Source: Buttiauxella agrestis (GTDB taxonomy: Bacteria; Pseudomonadota; Gammaproteobacteria; Enterobacterales; Enterobacteriaceae). From it: a stretch of 64,000 nt of DNA. The notes under the pieces are model-generated. The model had not been told where the DNA came from and made no database searches. It saw nothing but the letters and a program-made list of their open reading frames with translations. Positions 49,473 to 57,562 of this stretch are shown here, piece after piece (the first letter of the stretch is position 1; each line of letters starts with the position of its first letter). The position numbers and the translations under genes were made by a program. Location of the stretch: contig NZ_UIGI01000001.1 of the NCBI RefSeq assembly GCF_900446255.1, forward strand, positions 646,763 through 710,762, read 5' to 3'.

Positions 49473-49488
49473 GGTTAATCGATTAACC
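49473..49488. promoter_or_regulatory. LacI-type operator O1 upstream of the cupin genes
   Basis: Perfect 16-bp palindrome GGTTAATCGATTAACC. A TATAGG-like -10 just left of it suggests repression by promoter occlusion. The same motif, with one or two changes, recurs at 55301 and 55423 beside the LacI gene. Confidence 0.85.
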
Positions 49489-49531
49489 TGCTATGCTGAT
49501 TAAGCAGTTCTCCTTGGGCCGGAGAAACAAA

Positions 49532-50095
49532 ATGAATATACCTGTCATCGTGCCACCGGGCGTGGCATTCCAGAACGGCCATTTCACGGCTGAAAATACC
49601 ATTAATAAAACCACGCACAGTGGCGATCTTGTGGGCGTCTTTCACGACGAAGCCGCATGGCTGGCGCTGCCTGCCGATACACCCATCTATCAGGTTGAAA
49701 TGCTGCAATCTGCGCAAGGGGAAGGTGAGCTTTTTGTCGGCACCACGCACCTCAATCCGGGGCGTGTTGGCGATGAGTTTTATATGACGCGTGGCCATTT
49801 CCATCAACGGCGTGAACAAGGCGAAGTGTATATTGGCTTGCGCGGAACGGGCCTGTTGCTGCTGCAAGACGAGCAGGGCAAGGCGCGGCTTGAGCAGGTT
49901 TCGGCGGGGTCAGTGCATATCATTCCAGGTGCAACAGCGCACCGCCTGATTAACACTGGCACCGAAGTTCTCTCTGCACTCGCCGTTTGGCCAACGATTG
50001 CTGGGCATGATTACGCGGCGTTGGCACAAGGCTTTGCGCTGCGAGTAGTTTTGCAGGACGACAAAATCCAGGCAAAAGAGGTGCAAAATGGCTGA
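49532..50095 (+). CDS. Cupin-type phosphoglucose isomerase family protein (first of a pair)
   Basis: 187 residues from the ATG with GGAG eight bases upstream. Cupin of the archaeal-type glucose-6-phosphate isomerase family: metal ligands in TRGHFHQRREQGEVYIGLRG (two histidines and a glutamate) and PGATAHRL (third histidine). These enzymes interconvert aldose and ketose phosphates without the PGI fold. It is likely to act on a phosphosugar delivered by the mannose-family PTS, with which it shares an operator. It overlaps the next gene by 8 bases. The true substrate is unknown. Confidence 0.82.
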   Translation: MNIPVIVPPGVAFQNGHFTAENTINKTTHSGDLVGVFHDEAAWLALPADTPIYQVEMLQSAQGEGELFVGTTHLNPGRVGDEFYMTRGHFHQRREQGEVYIGLRGTGLLLLQDEQGKARLEQVSAGSVHIIPGATAHRLINTGTEVLSALAVWPTIAGHDYAALAQGFALRVVLQDDKIQAKEVQNG

Positions 50096-50870
50096 TCAGC
50101 ACCTGAATTTTGGGTTGGATATGAAGATCCACCACCAGCCGATGGGTTTTAGCTACGGCGAAGAGGTGATCGGCCCGGTGCCGGAGATCCGTAAACTCGA
50201 TCAGATCCGCGCCTCGTTGCGCGATCCGTCGTGCAACGGGCCGGAGGATGTGTACGCGATCGTGATGGATGTGGCGCGTTTGCAGGACAGAGAAGAACTG
50301 AAGAAACGCATGTTGCTTTTTGGCGTGGTGACTTACGCTTCTGGTCGCCTGGGAGATGAGCCGATTCGCAGCCAGGGCCACATTCACCGTATCAGCAGCC
50401 ACAGCGGTTGGTCGCCACCCGAGCTATATGAAATCTGGCAGGGCAAAGCGATTATCTACATGCAGGAGTCTGTGGCGGACGATCCGGGGCGTTGCTTTGC
50501 GGTTTGCGCCGGGCCTGGCGAGAAAGTGCTGGTGCCGCCGGGTTGGGCGCACGCCACGATTTCAGCTTCGCCGGATGAACCGCTGACGTTTGGTGCCTGG
50601 TGCGACCGCGAATACGGTTTTGAATACGATGCCGTCCGCGCCTACAAAGGGCTGGCATGGTATCCGCTGTTGCAAGACGAGCATATTGCCTGGCAGCACA
50701 ACCGCAGCTATATGCCGGGGCGTTTGCAGGTGACTTCACCGCGCCAATATACCGAGTTTGGGATAACCGAGGAGCCGCTGTATCAGCAATTTATTGATGA
50801 TCCCGCGCGGTTTCAGTTTATTTCGAAGCCAGGGATAGTTGGGCAGAAGTGGGTAGGGTTTCATCCTTAA
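50088..50870 (+). CDS. Cupin-type phosphoglucose isomerase family protein (second of a pair)
   Basis: 260 residues; same family as the preceding gene but longer, with cupin motifs SQGHIHRISSHS, PPELYEIWQGKAIIYMQ and VPPGWAHATIS supplying His, His, Glu and His ligands. ARLQDREELKKRMLLFGVVTYASG precedes the cupin core. Its start lies within the first gene (8-base overlap), so the two are translationally coupled and may form a hetero-oligomer. A palindromic repeat follows and separates it from the convergent PTS genes. Confidence 0.82.
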   Translation: MADQHLNFGLDMKIHHQPMGFSYGEEVIGPVPEIRKLDQIRASLRDPSCNGPEDVYAIVMDVARLQDREELKKRMLLFGVVTYASGRLGDEPIRSQGHIHRISSHSGWSPPELYEIWQGKAIIYMQESVADDPGRCFAVCAGPGEKVLVPPGWAHATISASPDEPLTFGAWCDREYGFEYDAVRAYKGLAWYPLLQDEHIAWQHNRSYMPGRLQVTSPRQYTEFGITEEPLYQQFIDDPARFQFISKPGIVGQKWVGFHP

Positions 50871-50875
50871 AACAA

Positions 50876-50957
50876 CCCTCACCCTGGCCCTCTCCCTGAG
50901 GGAGAGGGAATTAACTCGATTTTCTCCCTCTCCTGGGGGAGAGGGTCGGGGTGAGGG
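50876..50957. repeat. REP-like intergenic palindromic repeat
   Basis: About 82 bases with outer arms CCCTCACCCTGGCCCTCTCCC and a complementary right end finishing GGGGTGAGGG. Two nested hairpins, CCCTCTCCC-TGA-GGGAGAGGG and CCCTCTCC-TGG-GGGAGAGGG, lie inside. This CCCTCACCC...GGGTGAGGG type of extragenic palindrome is scattered through many enterobacterial and pseudomonad genomes. It sits between convergent genes and may also protect or end their transcripts. Confidence 0.85.
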
Positions 50958-50964
50958 CATACAA

Positions 50965-51780
50965 CTAAGAAAATAACCCCACCGCCACGCCAACTGCCGC
51001 CAGCACCAGCAGTAACAGCATTGCTTTCACCGGAGACACGCCGCGTTTTGCCATCAAATACCAGGTGCCAATCACCACCAACAGCGGCAGCAGATTAGGG
51101 AAAATTCCGTCCAGCATCTGCTGCACATGAATATTCACGCCGTCTTTGGTGACAAACTCAAGCCCGGTGCCGAGCTTCACGTAGCTTGCCGCCACGCCGC
51201 CCATCACGAACACGCCTAATAACGATAGCGCTTCGCGCAGGCGTGTCGATTTACTGCTGACCAACATCTCAACGGACGTCGATCCCATGCGGTAGCCTTT
51301 CAGGAACAAGAACCACGAGCCAGGAATAATAATCGCCAGCCACGCCACGCAGTAAAACAGTGGCCCGAGGATATTCCCGCCCGCCGCCAGCGCCATGCCG
51401 ATACTGAGCAAAATTGGGATCAGCATGCCCGGAATCATCGAATCGCCAATCCCCGCCACGGGTCCCATCAGTCCGACTTTCAGGGTGTTGATGGTTTCGC
51501 CGTCGATGGGCTCGCCGTTGGCGCGTTTCTCTTCCAGCCCTAGCACCATGCCGTTCACAATCGCACCCAGCTGCGGTTCGGTGTTGTAGAACGACGCGTG
51601 GCGTTTGAGCATCTCTTTGCGTTGTTCGTCATCGGGATACAGCTTTTTCGCCACCGGCAACATACTCAAACAAAAGCCGAATGATTCAAGGCGCTCAAAG
51701 CTCATGGACGAAAGGTTGTACATCATCCAACTGCGCCAGCAGCGGCGCAGATCCTGGCGAGTGAGTTTACGTTCTTCCAT
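50965..51780 (-). CDS. PTS mannose-family transporter subunit IID
   Basis: 271 residues, IID component of a mannose/fructose/sorbose (Man) family PTS. N-terminal LTRQDLRRCWRSWMMYNLSSMSFERL and central GPVAGIGDSMIPGMLIPIL (about 130-148) are diagnostic, and the C-terminus has membrane segments ending AAVGVAVGLFS. It forms the membrane complex with IIC, which it overlaps by one base. Last gene of the operon, next to the palindromic repeat. Confidence 0.92.
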   Translation of the reverse strand: MEERKLTRQDLRRCWRSWMMYNLSSMSFERLESFGFCLSMLPVAKKLYPDDEQRKEMLKRHASFYNTEPQLGAIVNGMVLGLEEKRANGEPIDGETINTLKVGLMGPVAGIGDSMIPGMLIPILLSIGMALAAGGNILGPLFYCVAWLAIIIPGSWFLFLKGYRMGSTSVEMLVSSKSTRLREALSLLGVFVMGGVAASYVKLGTGLEFVTKDGVNIHVQQMLDGIFPNLLPLLVVIGTWYLMAKRGVSPVKAMLLLLVLAAVGVAVGLFS

Positions 51781-52577
51781 CAGAATTCATCCTCATCATC
51801 AGCGGGCGTGGAGGCTGTACGTTCAGCCTGCGGCTCAGGTTTGTAGTTGTAGTGAATCAGGGCCAGCAACGCGCCGACGATGACCAGCGCCACCATGTTC
51901 AGTTTCAGGAAAACGATGCAGATAAACCCCACGAGGAAGTAAATCAACATGCTGTAATTTTTGATGATTTGCTTAAGCAGAATCGCGATACCCACCGCTG
52001 GCAGAATGCCGCCGAGCACATTCATCGTCGAAAGCACGATGTGCGGCAGGCTGTCCATAAAGGCGTTGATGTACTGCGCGCCGAAATAGACTGCGATAAA
52101 CGTCGGAATAAAACGTATCAGGAAGTTGGTCGCCTGCGGCCAGATAGCACTGTTGAGATACACGCCACGCTCGTCGCCTTTTTCCAGCGCCAGATCTGCG
52201 CGGTGGTTCCACCAGGAATTGAGCACCATCATGGCGTTAAACAACACGGTGCCTGCAATACCGATAGTGGCCGCCAGCGCCACGGCCACTTCCGGGCCTT
52301 TATTGGAAAGAATACCCAGCGCGATAGCGGGGAAAGCTACAAAGTTGAGATCCGCAGGCATTGAGCCACCGGGGGTTACCATCGCGATATACACGGCCTG
52401 AACTGCCACGCCGATGATAATCCCGGTCTGCACATCGCCGAGAATGAAACCTACCAGCATCCCTGAAACCAATGGGCGGGTAATCAAATACCAGCCGCCG
52501 GTTAGCCCCAGCAGCCATGGGCTACTTAACGCACCGAGGTAACAGAGAATGCCGATCAAAGCCGCTTCAAAAGCCAT
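51780..52577 (-). CDS. PTS mannose-family transporter subunit IIC
   Basis: 265 residues, polytopic IIC component. Starts MAFEAALIGILCYLGAL, contains RPLVSGMLVGFILGDVQTGIIIG and AVYIAMVTPGGSMPADLNFVAFPAIALG, the sugar-channel region of the Man family. It forms the translocation unit with IID. The C-terminal tail is hydrophilic (QAERTASTPADDEDEF). Within the operon it is 11 bases from the IIB gene. Confidence 0.92.
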   Translation of the reverse strand: MAFEAALIGILCYLGALSSPWLLGLTGGWYLITRPLVSGMLVGFILGDVQTGIIIGVAVQAVYIAMVTPGGSMPADLNFVAFPAIALGILSNKGPEVAVALAATIGIAGTVLFNAMMVLNSWWNHRADLALEKGDERGVYLNSAIWPQATNFLIRFIPTFIAVYFGAQYINAFMDSLPHIVLSTMNVLGGILPAVGIAILLKQIIKNYSMLIYFLVGFICIVFLKLNMVALVIVGALLALIHYNYKPEPQAERTASTPADDEDEF

Positions 52578-52588
52578 ATTGCACTCCT

Positions 52589-53083
52589 TTATTTGAGTTT
52601 TTGGCGAGCGTCCTGCCAGCTGTAGCTGCTGGCATCGGGCACCAGACGAAATTCAATCTGATGCCCGCGCTGCAAGAGGTAGTCGAACGCAGCACTCTCT
52701 TCGGGGTTGACGGACTGATTCGGGCCTATGGTAGTGGTGTTGGCTCGCGCGCTCATCGGGCCGACGTTGATTTTTTTATTGCTGTTTTGCAGGCTGATAC
52801 CTGCTTCTTCGATGCGCTTTAACGTGACCGGCGATTTGCCAATCACGAAGTAATGCTTCTCGCTGGCGATGATTTTTGGCAGTTTTTCGATGGCGGTGGC
52901 GGTGTCAAACAGCCAGACTTTGATGTCCTGAACCGCCCCTTTCATGACTGATGAAAGCAAAGGATCGGCGGCGACGGCATCGTCGATGGCAATAATCCCA
53001 TCGCACGGCAACTCTTTTGCCCAGCGGGTGACGAGCTGGCCGTGGATCACGCGGTCGTCGATTCGTACAAATGAAATGCTCAT
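52589..53083 (-). CDS. PTS mannose-family transporter subunit IIB
   Basis: 164 residues, cytoplasmic IIB phosphotransfer protein. The phosphorylated histidine is H14 in RIDDRVIHGQLVTRW, unlike the cysteine of other PTS IIB families. It accepts phosphate from the separate IIA protein and passes it to the incoming sugar. The IIA and IIB domains are separate genes here, whereas E. coli ManX is a fused IIAB. Confidence 0.93.
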   Translation of the reverse strand: MSISFVRIDDRVIHGQLVTRWAKELPCDGIIAIDDAVAADPLLSSVMKGAVQDIKVWLFDTATAIEKLPKIIASEKHYFVIGKSPVTLKRIEEAGISLQNSNKKINVGPMSARANTTTIGPNQSVNPEESAAFDYLLQRGHQIEFRLVPDASSYSWQDARQKLK

Positions 53084-53092
53084 CGTTGCCCC

Positions 53093-53521
53093 TTAAAAAT
53101 CATCTGACTGCGTAGTTTCAGCAAGTGTCGCCTGCACCAGCGTGTCCTGGGTGTTTGCAAGCAGTTGCGCGGTGGCCTGTTCGACATCCGCGAGATCTTT
53201 TATCTCATCGCTTAACAGCACCATGGGGAAGTTGACGCCACCCAGAACAGTGACGGGCGGTTGCGTATCAGGGTTAAAAGCGTAGTGGCAGGCGATATTC
53301 CACGGCGTGCCGCTTTGCAAATCGCACAGCACCACGACGCCATCAGCATCTTTGCTGGCCTGTTTCAACACCGCCGCAAACTCATCGCCAAAGCTATTAA
53401 TGCCTTTGTTTTCAGTGAGCATGACCGGGAATACATGCGGCAATTCGCCGTAGACCATGCGTGAACTTGCCAGCAGGGCTTCCGCCAGCGAGCCGTGTGT
53501 TGCCAGAATGACGTTGATCAT
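53093..53521 (-). CDS. PTS mannose-family transporter subunit IIA
   Basis: 142 residues, IIA component with phosphorylated H9 in VILATHGSLAEALLASS. DGVVVLCDLQSGTPWNIACHYAF is the conserved second active-site block. It transfers phosphate from HPr to IIB. It lies two bases after the isomerase gene and nine bases before IIB. Confidence 0.92.
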   Translation of the reverse strand: MINVILATHGSLAEALLASSRMVYGELPHVFPVMLTENKGINSFGDEFAAVLKQASKDADGVVVLCDLQSGTPWNIACHYAFNPDTQPPVTVLGGVNFPMVLLSDEIKDLADVEQATAQLLANTQDTLVQATLAETTQSDDF

Positions 53522-53523
53522 AA

Positions 53524-55272
53524 TTAACCCCTTACCCAGGCTTTCATGGTGGCGAGTTGCTGACCGGCACCCCGACCATACGGTGAAATGCGGTATTCCC
53601 CGACGGCAGCAGGAATGATGAAGGTTTCGGCGTAATGCACCACAAACGGCTCGAACGCGCCGCTCGGGCTTTCAACCAGAGCCTCGTCGCCTTCCACCAG
53701 ATTCAGGACATTCACGCCGCCGTGCGTGTGGTGTGTGACGGGCTGCGTAAACCAGTGGCGACGCGTTTCAATAAACTCGCGTTCATGCAGGCCGGTGCGC
53801 TCCTCGCGCCAGCCATCGCCTTCGGCAATTGGTTCAAAATGGTTAACCAGATGCTCAGTGACCCATTGGGTATCGCGTTGCCAGTCAATGACTTGTGCGC
53901 CATGGTCCAGATGCACCGGGCGCGGTAAACCGTCTAAACCCAGGCGGCCCCAGTCCCATAATTTGAAGGTGAAAATATACGGCGTCGCGCTGATCTCCAG
54001 CACCATGGCTCCCGATCCGGAACAGTGCACGGTGCCTGCCGGTATCAGGAAGTGATCGTGTTTACGCGCCTGGAAACGGTTAACGAATTTCTCGTCATCA
54101 AACGCTTTTTCGCCACGCTGGGCGCGGGCCAAATCGTCGAGCATTTCCTGCGGGTCGATCCCCGTTTTTGTGCCGAGATAGACTTCTGCGCCCGGCTCGG
54201 CTTCCAGCAAGTAATAGCTCTCATCCTGGGTGTAATGCATCCCGAAATGCTGCTGGATGTATTCGGTAATCGGGTGAACCTGGAAACTCAAATTCTGCCC
54301 GCCGATGGTATCGAGGAAGTCGAAACGGATCGGGAACTCTGCGCCAAATCGGGCATGAACGCGCTCGCCAAGTAGCGGACGCGGGTAGAGCAACACCAGA
54401 TCTTGTGAGGGGATCTCGATCCGCACATCACCAAAACGCAGTAACAGGCTGTTCTCCTCGGGCACACAGTCAAAACACCAAGCGTAATTTGGCTTTGAGG
54501 GATCGAGATCAAACTTGTCTTTCATCCATTGCCCGCCCCAGACACCGGGGTCGAAGAATGGCACCACGCGGAACGGTTGTTGCGTGGTTTGTTGCAGGCC
54601 ATGGCGCAGCGCATCTCCGCTCACCATCACCGGTTGCTGCGCATTATTGGTATCGAGCAGGAAATCCGCGCGCTTGAGCAGCGGGGTTTTATGGCGGTCG
54701 AACACGCGCCACTCAATGAAAAAGGCACGTTTGTAGCGACGCAGAATATCTTCATTAACGTTATCTGCCCCCCAGTTGCCCAATTCTCCACGGCGAAAAC
54801 GCTGCTGAATTTCCCAGCGGGCGAGATCGGCATAAATCAGCACATCACCCGGATGAACTAAGGCAGCACCTGGGCCGTAAATCACCACCAGGCCAGACGT
54901 CGTTTCTGCGACTTCACGCCGTACTTGCGCCAGTTTATCCGGGCAGAAAAACTCTGGTAATTCGTGGCAGGAAAGCACGCCGAACACCCGGTCATCCGTC
55001 AAATTGCGGGCCAGTAAATCATGCAGGTGCTGTTCACTCAGACGCGCGGATTCAGCGTTGATAATGTGGTGCGGGTTAAGTTGTTCAATGAGTTGTGTGT
55101 GCAGTTCGTCGAGTTGAACGCCGGGATAACAGTCAATCACCAGCACCGTTTTGCCCGAAGCGGAAAGCCGTTCGCTCACGGCTTGTTTGATGGCGGACCA
55201 TCCCTGCCATGCCTGATGCTCAAACCCCGAAACGCGCACTTCGGGATACTTATCGTATGATGCCAGATGCAT
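53524..55272 (-). CDS. Class I mannose-6-phosphate isomerase with an extra N-terminal domain
   Basis: 582 residues, far longer than ManA (about 390). The C-terminal two thirds is a type I phosphomannose isomerase/cupin: FFDPGVWGGQWM, then NLSFQVHPITEYIQ (Gln and His ligands), DESYYLLEAEPGAEVYLG (Glu) and LIPAGTVHCSGSG (His). The first about 220 residues (TVLVIDCYPGVQLDELHTQL, GVLSCHELPEFF, GLVVIYGPGAALVHPGDVLIYADLARWEIQQRF) form a separate alpha/beta domain of unclear role; it recalls a nucleotide kinase fold without an obvious P-loop. First gene of the PTS operon, so it likely converts the imported hexose phosphate. Confidence 0.85.
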   Translation of the reverse strand: MHLASYDKYPEVRVSGFEHQAWQGWSAIKQAVSERLSASGKTVLVIDCYPGVQLDELHTQLIEQLNPHHIINAESARLSEQHLHDLLARNLTDDRVFGVLSCHELPEFFCPDKLAQVRREVAETTSGLVVIYGPGAALVHPGDVLIYADLARWEIQQRFRRGELGNWGADNVNEDILRRYKRAFFIEWRVFDRHKTPLLKRADFLLDTNNAQQPVMVSGDALRHGLQQTTQQPFRVVPFFDPGVWGGQWMKDKFDLDPSKPNYAWCFDCVPEENSLLLRFGDVRIEIPSQDLVLLYPRPLLGERVHARFGAEFPIRFDFLDTIGGQNLSFQVHPITEYIQQHFGMHYTQDESYYLLEAEPGAEVYLGTKTGIDPQEMLDDLARAQRGEKAFDDEKFVNRFQARKHDHFLIPAGTVHCSGSGAMVLEISATPYIFTFKLWDWGRLGLDGLPRPVHLDHGAQVIDWQRDTQWVTEHLVNHFEPIAEGDGWREERTGLHEREFIETRRHWFTQPVTHHTHGGVNVLNLVEGDEALVESPSGAFEPFVVHYAETFIIPAAVGEYRISPYGRGAGQQLATMKAWVRG

Positions 55273-55300
55273 AATCTTCTCCCTGTTTCTGATGAACTAA

Positions 55301-55316
55301 GATTAATCGATTAACC
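55301..55316. promoter_or_regulatory. LacI-type operator O2 upstream of the isomerase/PTS operon
   Basis: GATTAATCGATTAACC, containing the perfect 12-bp core TTAATCGATTAA. It differs from O1 (GGTTAATCGATTAACC) at one base. It lies 29 bases before the isomerase start codon. Confidence 0.82.
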
Positions 55317-55387
55317 CATTTTGAACAGCGTGGTAAACGCGATTAACCCGCCATTTTTAACAAGGTGTTGCTTAAAGTTGAGTTATC

Positions 55388-55403
55388 TGTGACGGCATTC
55401 ACA
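55388..55403. promoter_or_regulatory. CRP binding site
   Basis: TGTGACGGCATTCACA matches TGTGA-N6-TCACA exactly. It is placed between the two LacI operators in the divergent promoter region, so it can activate the PTS operon, the regulator gene, or both under low glucose. Confidence 0.82.
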
Positions 55404-55422
55404 TGGAAATATGCATTTTTTT

Positions 55423-55438
55423 GGTTATTCGATTAATC
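55423..55438. promoter_or_regulatory. LacI-type operator O3 upstream of the LacI gene
   Basis: GGTTATTCGATTAATC, matching O1 at 14 of 16 positions. Its place 33 bases before the regulator start suggests autoregulation and, with O2 about 122 bases away, possible DNA looping. Confidence 0.75.
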
Positions 55439-55470
55439 TGTGTGGAATTGCTTAATTTTGAGGAGTGCTA

Positions 55471-56481
55471 ATGAGCACTGTCACCCTTGCCCAGGTTGCA
55501 AAACAGGCCGAAGTTTCAACCGCTACCGTTTCAATGGTGTTGCGAAATCGGGGCCGTATTTCTGACGCCACTCGCCAACGCGTGCTCAAAGCGCTGGATG
55601 ATTTGGGTTACGTGTATAACCAAACGGCGGCCAATTTACGCAACCGCACCAGCAATCAGGTTGGGTTGTTACTCCACGACATCACCAACCCGTTTTACGG
55701 TGAAATGACCGCTGGTCTGAGCCAGGAAATGGAGCGTCACGATCTGCTGCTCTTTCTGGCAAACAGCGAAGAATCCGGCGAGCGGCAGCAAAAGTTTGTC
55801 GATTCTCTGATGCGCAATAACGCCTGCGGCATGGTGTTGTGTGCGGCACGAGAAACGCCGCCGCTGTTTTTTGAAACGCTGAAACGGCGCAACGTTCCGG
55901 CGATTATGGTGGTGCGCCCGATGGACGACGTGGATTTCGATTTTGTCGGCACCGATAACTTCCTTGGCACCCAACTGGCAACGCAACATCTGCTGCGTCT
56001 GGGGCATCGTCATATTGCGTTTATTGGTGGGAGTGAAAATTCCATCAGCCGCGCGCAACGTATTGGCGGCTACAGCAGCAAATTGCTCGAACATCGTATT
56101 CAGCCGAAAAGCGAGTGGGTGGTGTCTTCTCTTGCCAGCCAAAGTGACGGCGCGCGCGTGGCCGAGGAGCTGTTCCGTTATTACCCGGAAATCACGGCGG
56201 CGGTCTGTTATCAGGATATCGTGGCGCTGGGCGTGATGCAGACGCTGCGCAAAATGGGCCGCCAGCCGGGTGTCGATTTTGCGCTGGTGGGGTTTGACGA
56301 TATTACCGAGGCATCTTTGGTTCAGCCTGCGTTGACCACCGTTTCGGTGGCGGCTAAAGAGATTGGCCGTAAAGCCGGGGAGCTGTTATTTAGCCGCATT
56401 CAGGGCAACGACGAGCCGCCAAAACGTATTATTCTCCCGCCCACTCTGGTGGTACGGGAGTCTTGCGGGTTTGGGCTATGA
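55471..56481 (+). CDS. LacI-family regulator of the PTS/isomerase genes
   Basis: 336 residues. N-terminal LacI helix-turn-helix (about 4-24: [20 protein letters not shown]) and hinge region, followed by a periplasmic-binding-protein-like effector domain (from about 60: [20 protein letters not shown]). The pattern resembles MalI-type regulators. The start has GAGGAG six bases upstream. Divergent from the isomerase/PTS operon and flanked by three near-identical palindromes. The inducer is probably a phosphosugar or the transported sugar (inference). Its last six bases overlap the convergent glycosidase gene. Confidence 0.9.
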   Translation: MSTVTLAQVAKQAEVSTATVSMVLRNRGRISDATRQRVLKALDDLGYVYNQTAANLRNRTSNQVGLLLHDITNPFYGEMTAGLSQEMERHDLLLFLANSEESGERQQKFVDSLMRNNACGMVLCAARETPPLFFETLKRRNVPAIMVVRPMDDVDFDFVGTDNFLGTQLATQHLLRLGHRHIAFIGGSENSISRAQRIGGYSSKLLEHRIQPKSEWVVSSLASQSDGARVAEELFRYYPEITAAVCYQDIVALGVMQTLRKMGRQPGVDFALVGFDDITEASLVQPALTTVSVAAKEIGRKAGELLFSRIQGNDEPPKRIILPPTLVVRESCGFGL

Positions 56482-57552
56482 ATAGGTTAAGCGCCTGACC
56501 AGTTCCATTTCACTGTGGCGGAAGGGAATGCCATATTCATCAAGCACATCGTGGAACCACAGGTGCGCGTAATCCACGCCACATTTGCGCACTGACGGCC
56601 AGGGGAGGGTGGTTTGCGTTTTGCCGCGCACCAGCCCCCACTGGAAACAGCCGACATTCAGGGCGGCAAGCAGCGGCAGTTGTTCCTCCATCACGCAGCC
56701 GACATGCCGCGCCAACCATTCGGTGCATAACAGCGGACGATCGAATGTTTGCCAGTAGCGCAATACTTGCAGCATTTTCGGTGTGGCCAGATAGGCGTGG
56801 AAGCTGATCACATCCGAAAGATCGGCTGCTGCCTTATCGATCGGATGGGCAAAAAACTCCGCTTCCGGTTCGTCAGGATCTTGCGAAATGTGCCAGGCAC
56901 CCACGGTCAGTGGCTGCCGGGGATCTTCGTCACGTGCCCAGGCGAAAACCTGTGGCAGCAGCTCCAGCGCAAAATACTCCAGCTTTTCATCGAACTGGAT
57001 TTCCTCAAGCCCGCTGGCAAACGTGCCGCGGTTGCCAGGCTCGTTGTACAAATCCCAGATGGCGATACGCGAATCGTTTTTGAAATGGCGCACAATGTCG
57101 CGCACATAGCGCTCAAGCTGCGGCCACATCTCGCGGTTACATATCGTTTCACGCCCGGGACTCGCCGCCGCCTGGCTGTTGTGTTTGCCGGGTTCGGGTG
57201 CTTTTTGAGGCCCTAAAAATGGCTCATCTCCGGAAAAACCACAGTCGTCCATCAGCGTCAGCATGACTTTTATTTGATGGCGTTCGGCGATACGCAGAAA
57301 GCTCTCGATGCGCATCAGCAATCCATCGCGATCGTGCTGCCAGACGATAAACGGCAGGTTGATGCGCAGTTGGTTATAGCCGATCTCCTGCGCCCAACCG
57401 AGTTCCTGATCGATGGTTTCGGGATCAAAGGTTTCGCGCTGCCATAGCTCTGTCCAGTTTACGGCGCTGCGGGGCAGGTAATTAAACCCGCAAATCCAAA
57501 CCTGATTTTTGTGCCACTGCGCGGCCTGTTGTTTGCTCCATTGTGTACGCAT
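56476..57552 (-). CDS. Cytoplasmic clan GH-A glycosidase (GH5-like)
   Basis: 358 residues with no signal peptide. (beta/alpha)8 glycoside hydrolase pattern: [16 protein letters not shown] at the N-terminus, acid/base E171 in WDLYNEPGN and nucleophile E278 in [10 protein letters not shown], both after the expected strands. Related database entries are usually called cellulase-family or endo-beta-glycosidase, but a cytoplasmic enzyme next to a symporter more likely cleaves a small imported glycoside. It is the last gene of an operon with three Gfo/Idh oxidoreductases and a GPH transporter, 10 bases after the transporter. Confidence 0.82.
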   Translation of the reverse strand: MRTQWSKQQAAQWHKNQVWICGFNYLPRSAVNWTELWQRETFDPETIDQELGWAQEIGYNQLRINLPFIVWQHDRDGLLMRIESFLRIAERHQIKVMLTLMDDCGFSGDEPFLGPQKAPEPGKHNSQAAASPGRETICNREMWPQLERYVRDIVRHFKNDSRIAIWDLYNEPGNRGTFASGLEEIQFDEKLEYFALELLPQVFAWARDEDPRQPLTVGAWHISQDPDEPEAEFFAHPIDKAAADLSDVISFHAYLATPKMLQVLRYWQTFDRPLLCTEWLARHVGCVMEEQLPLLAALNVGCFQWGLVRGKTQTTLPWPSVRKCGVDYAHLWFHDVLDEYGIPFRHSEMELVRRLTYS

Positions 57553-57562
57553 GACGTGTCTC

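Noticed and set aside
51852-52364. 170-codon plus-strand frame inside the PTS IIC gene
   Set aside because: Antisense to a membrane protein gene with diagnostic IIC motifs; hydrophilic His/Arg/Gln-rich translation is the complement of hydrophobic codons.
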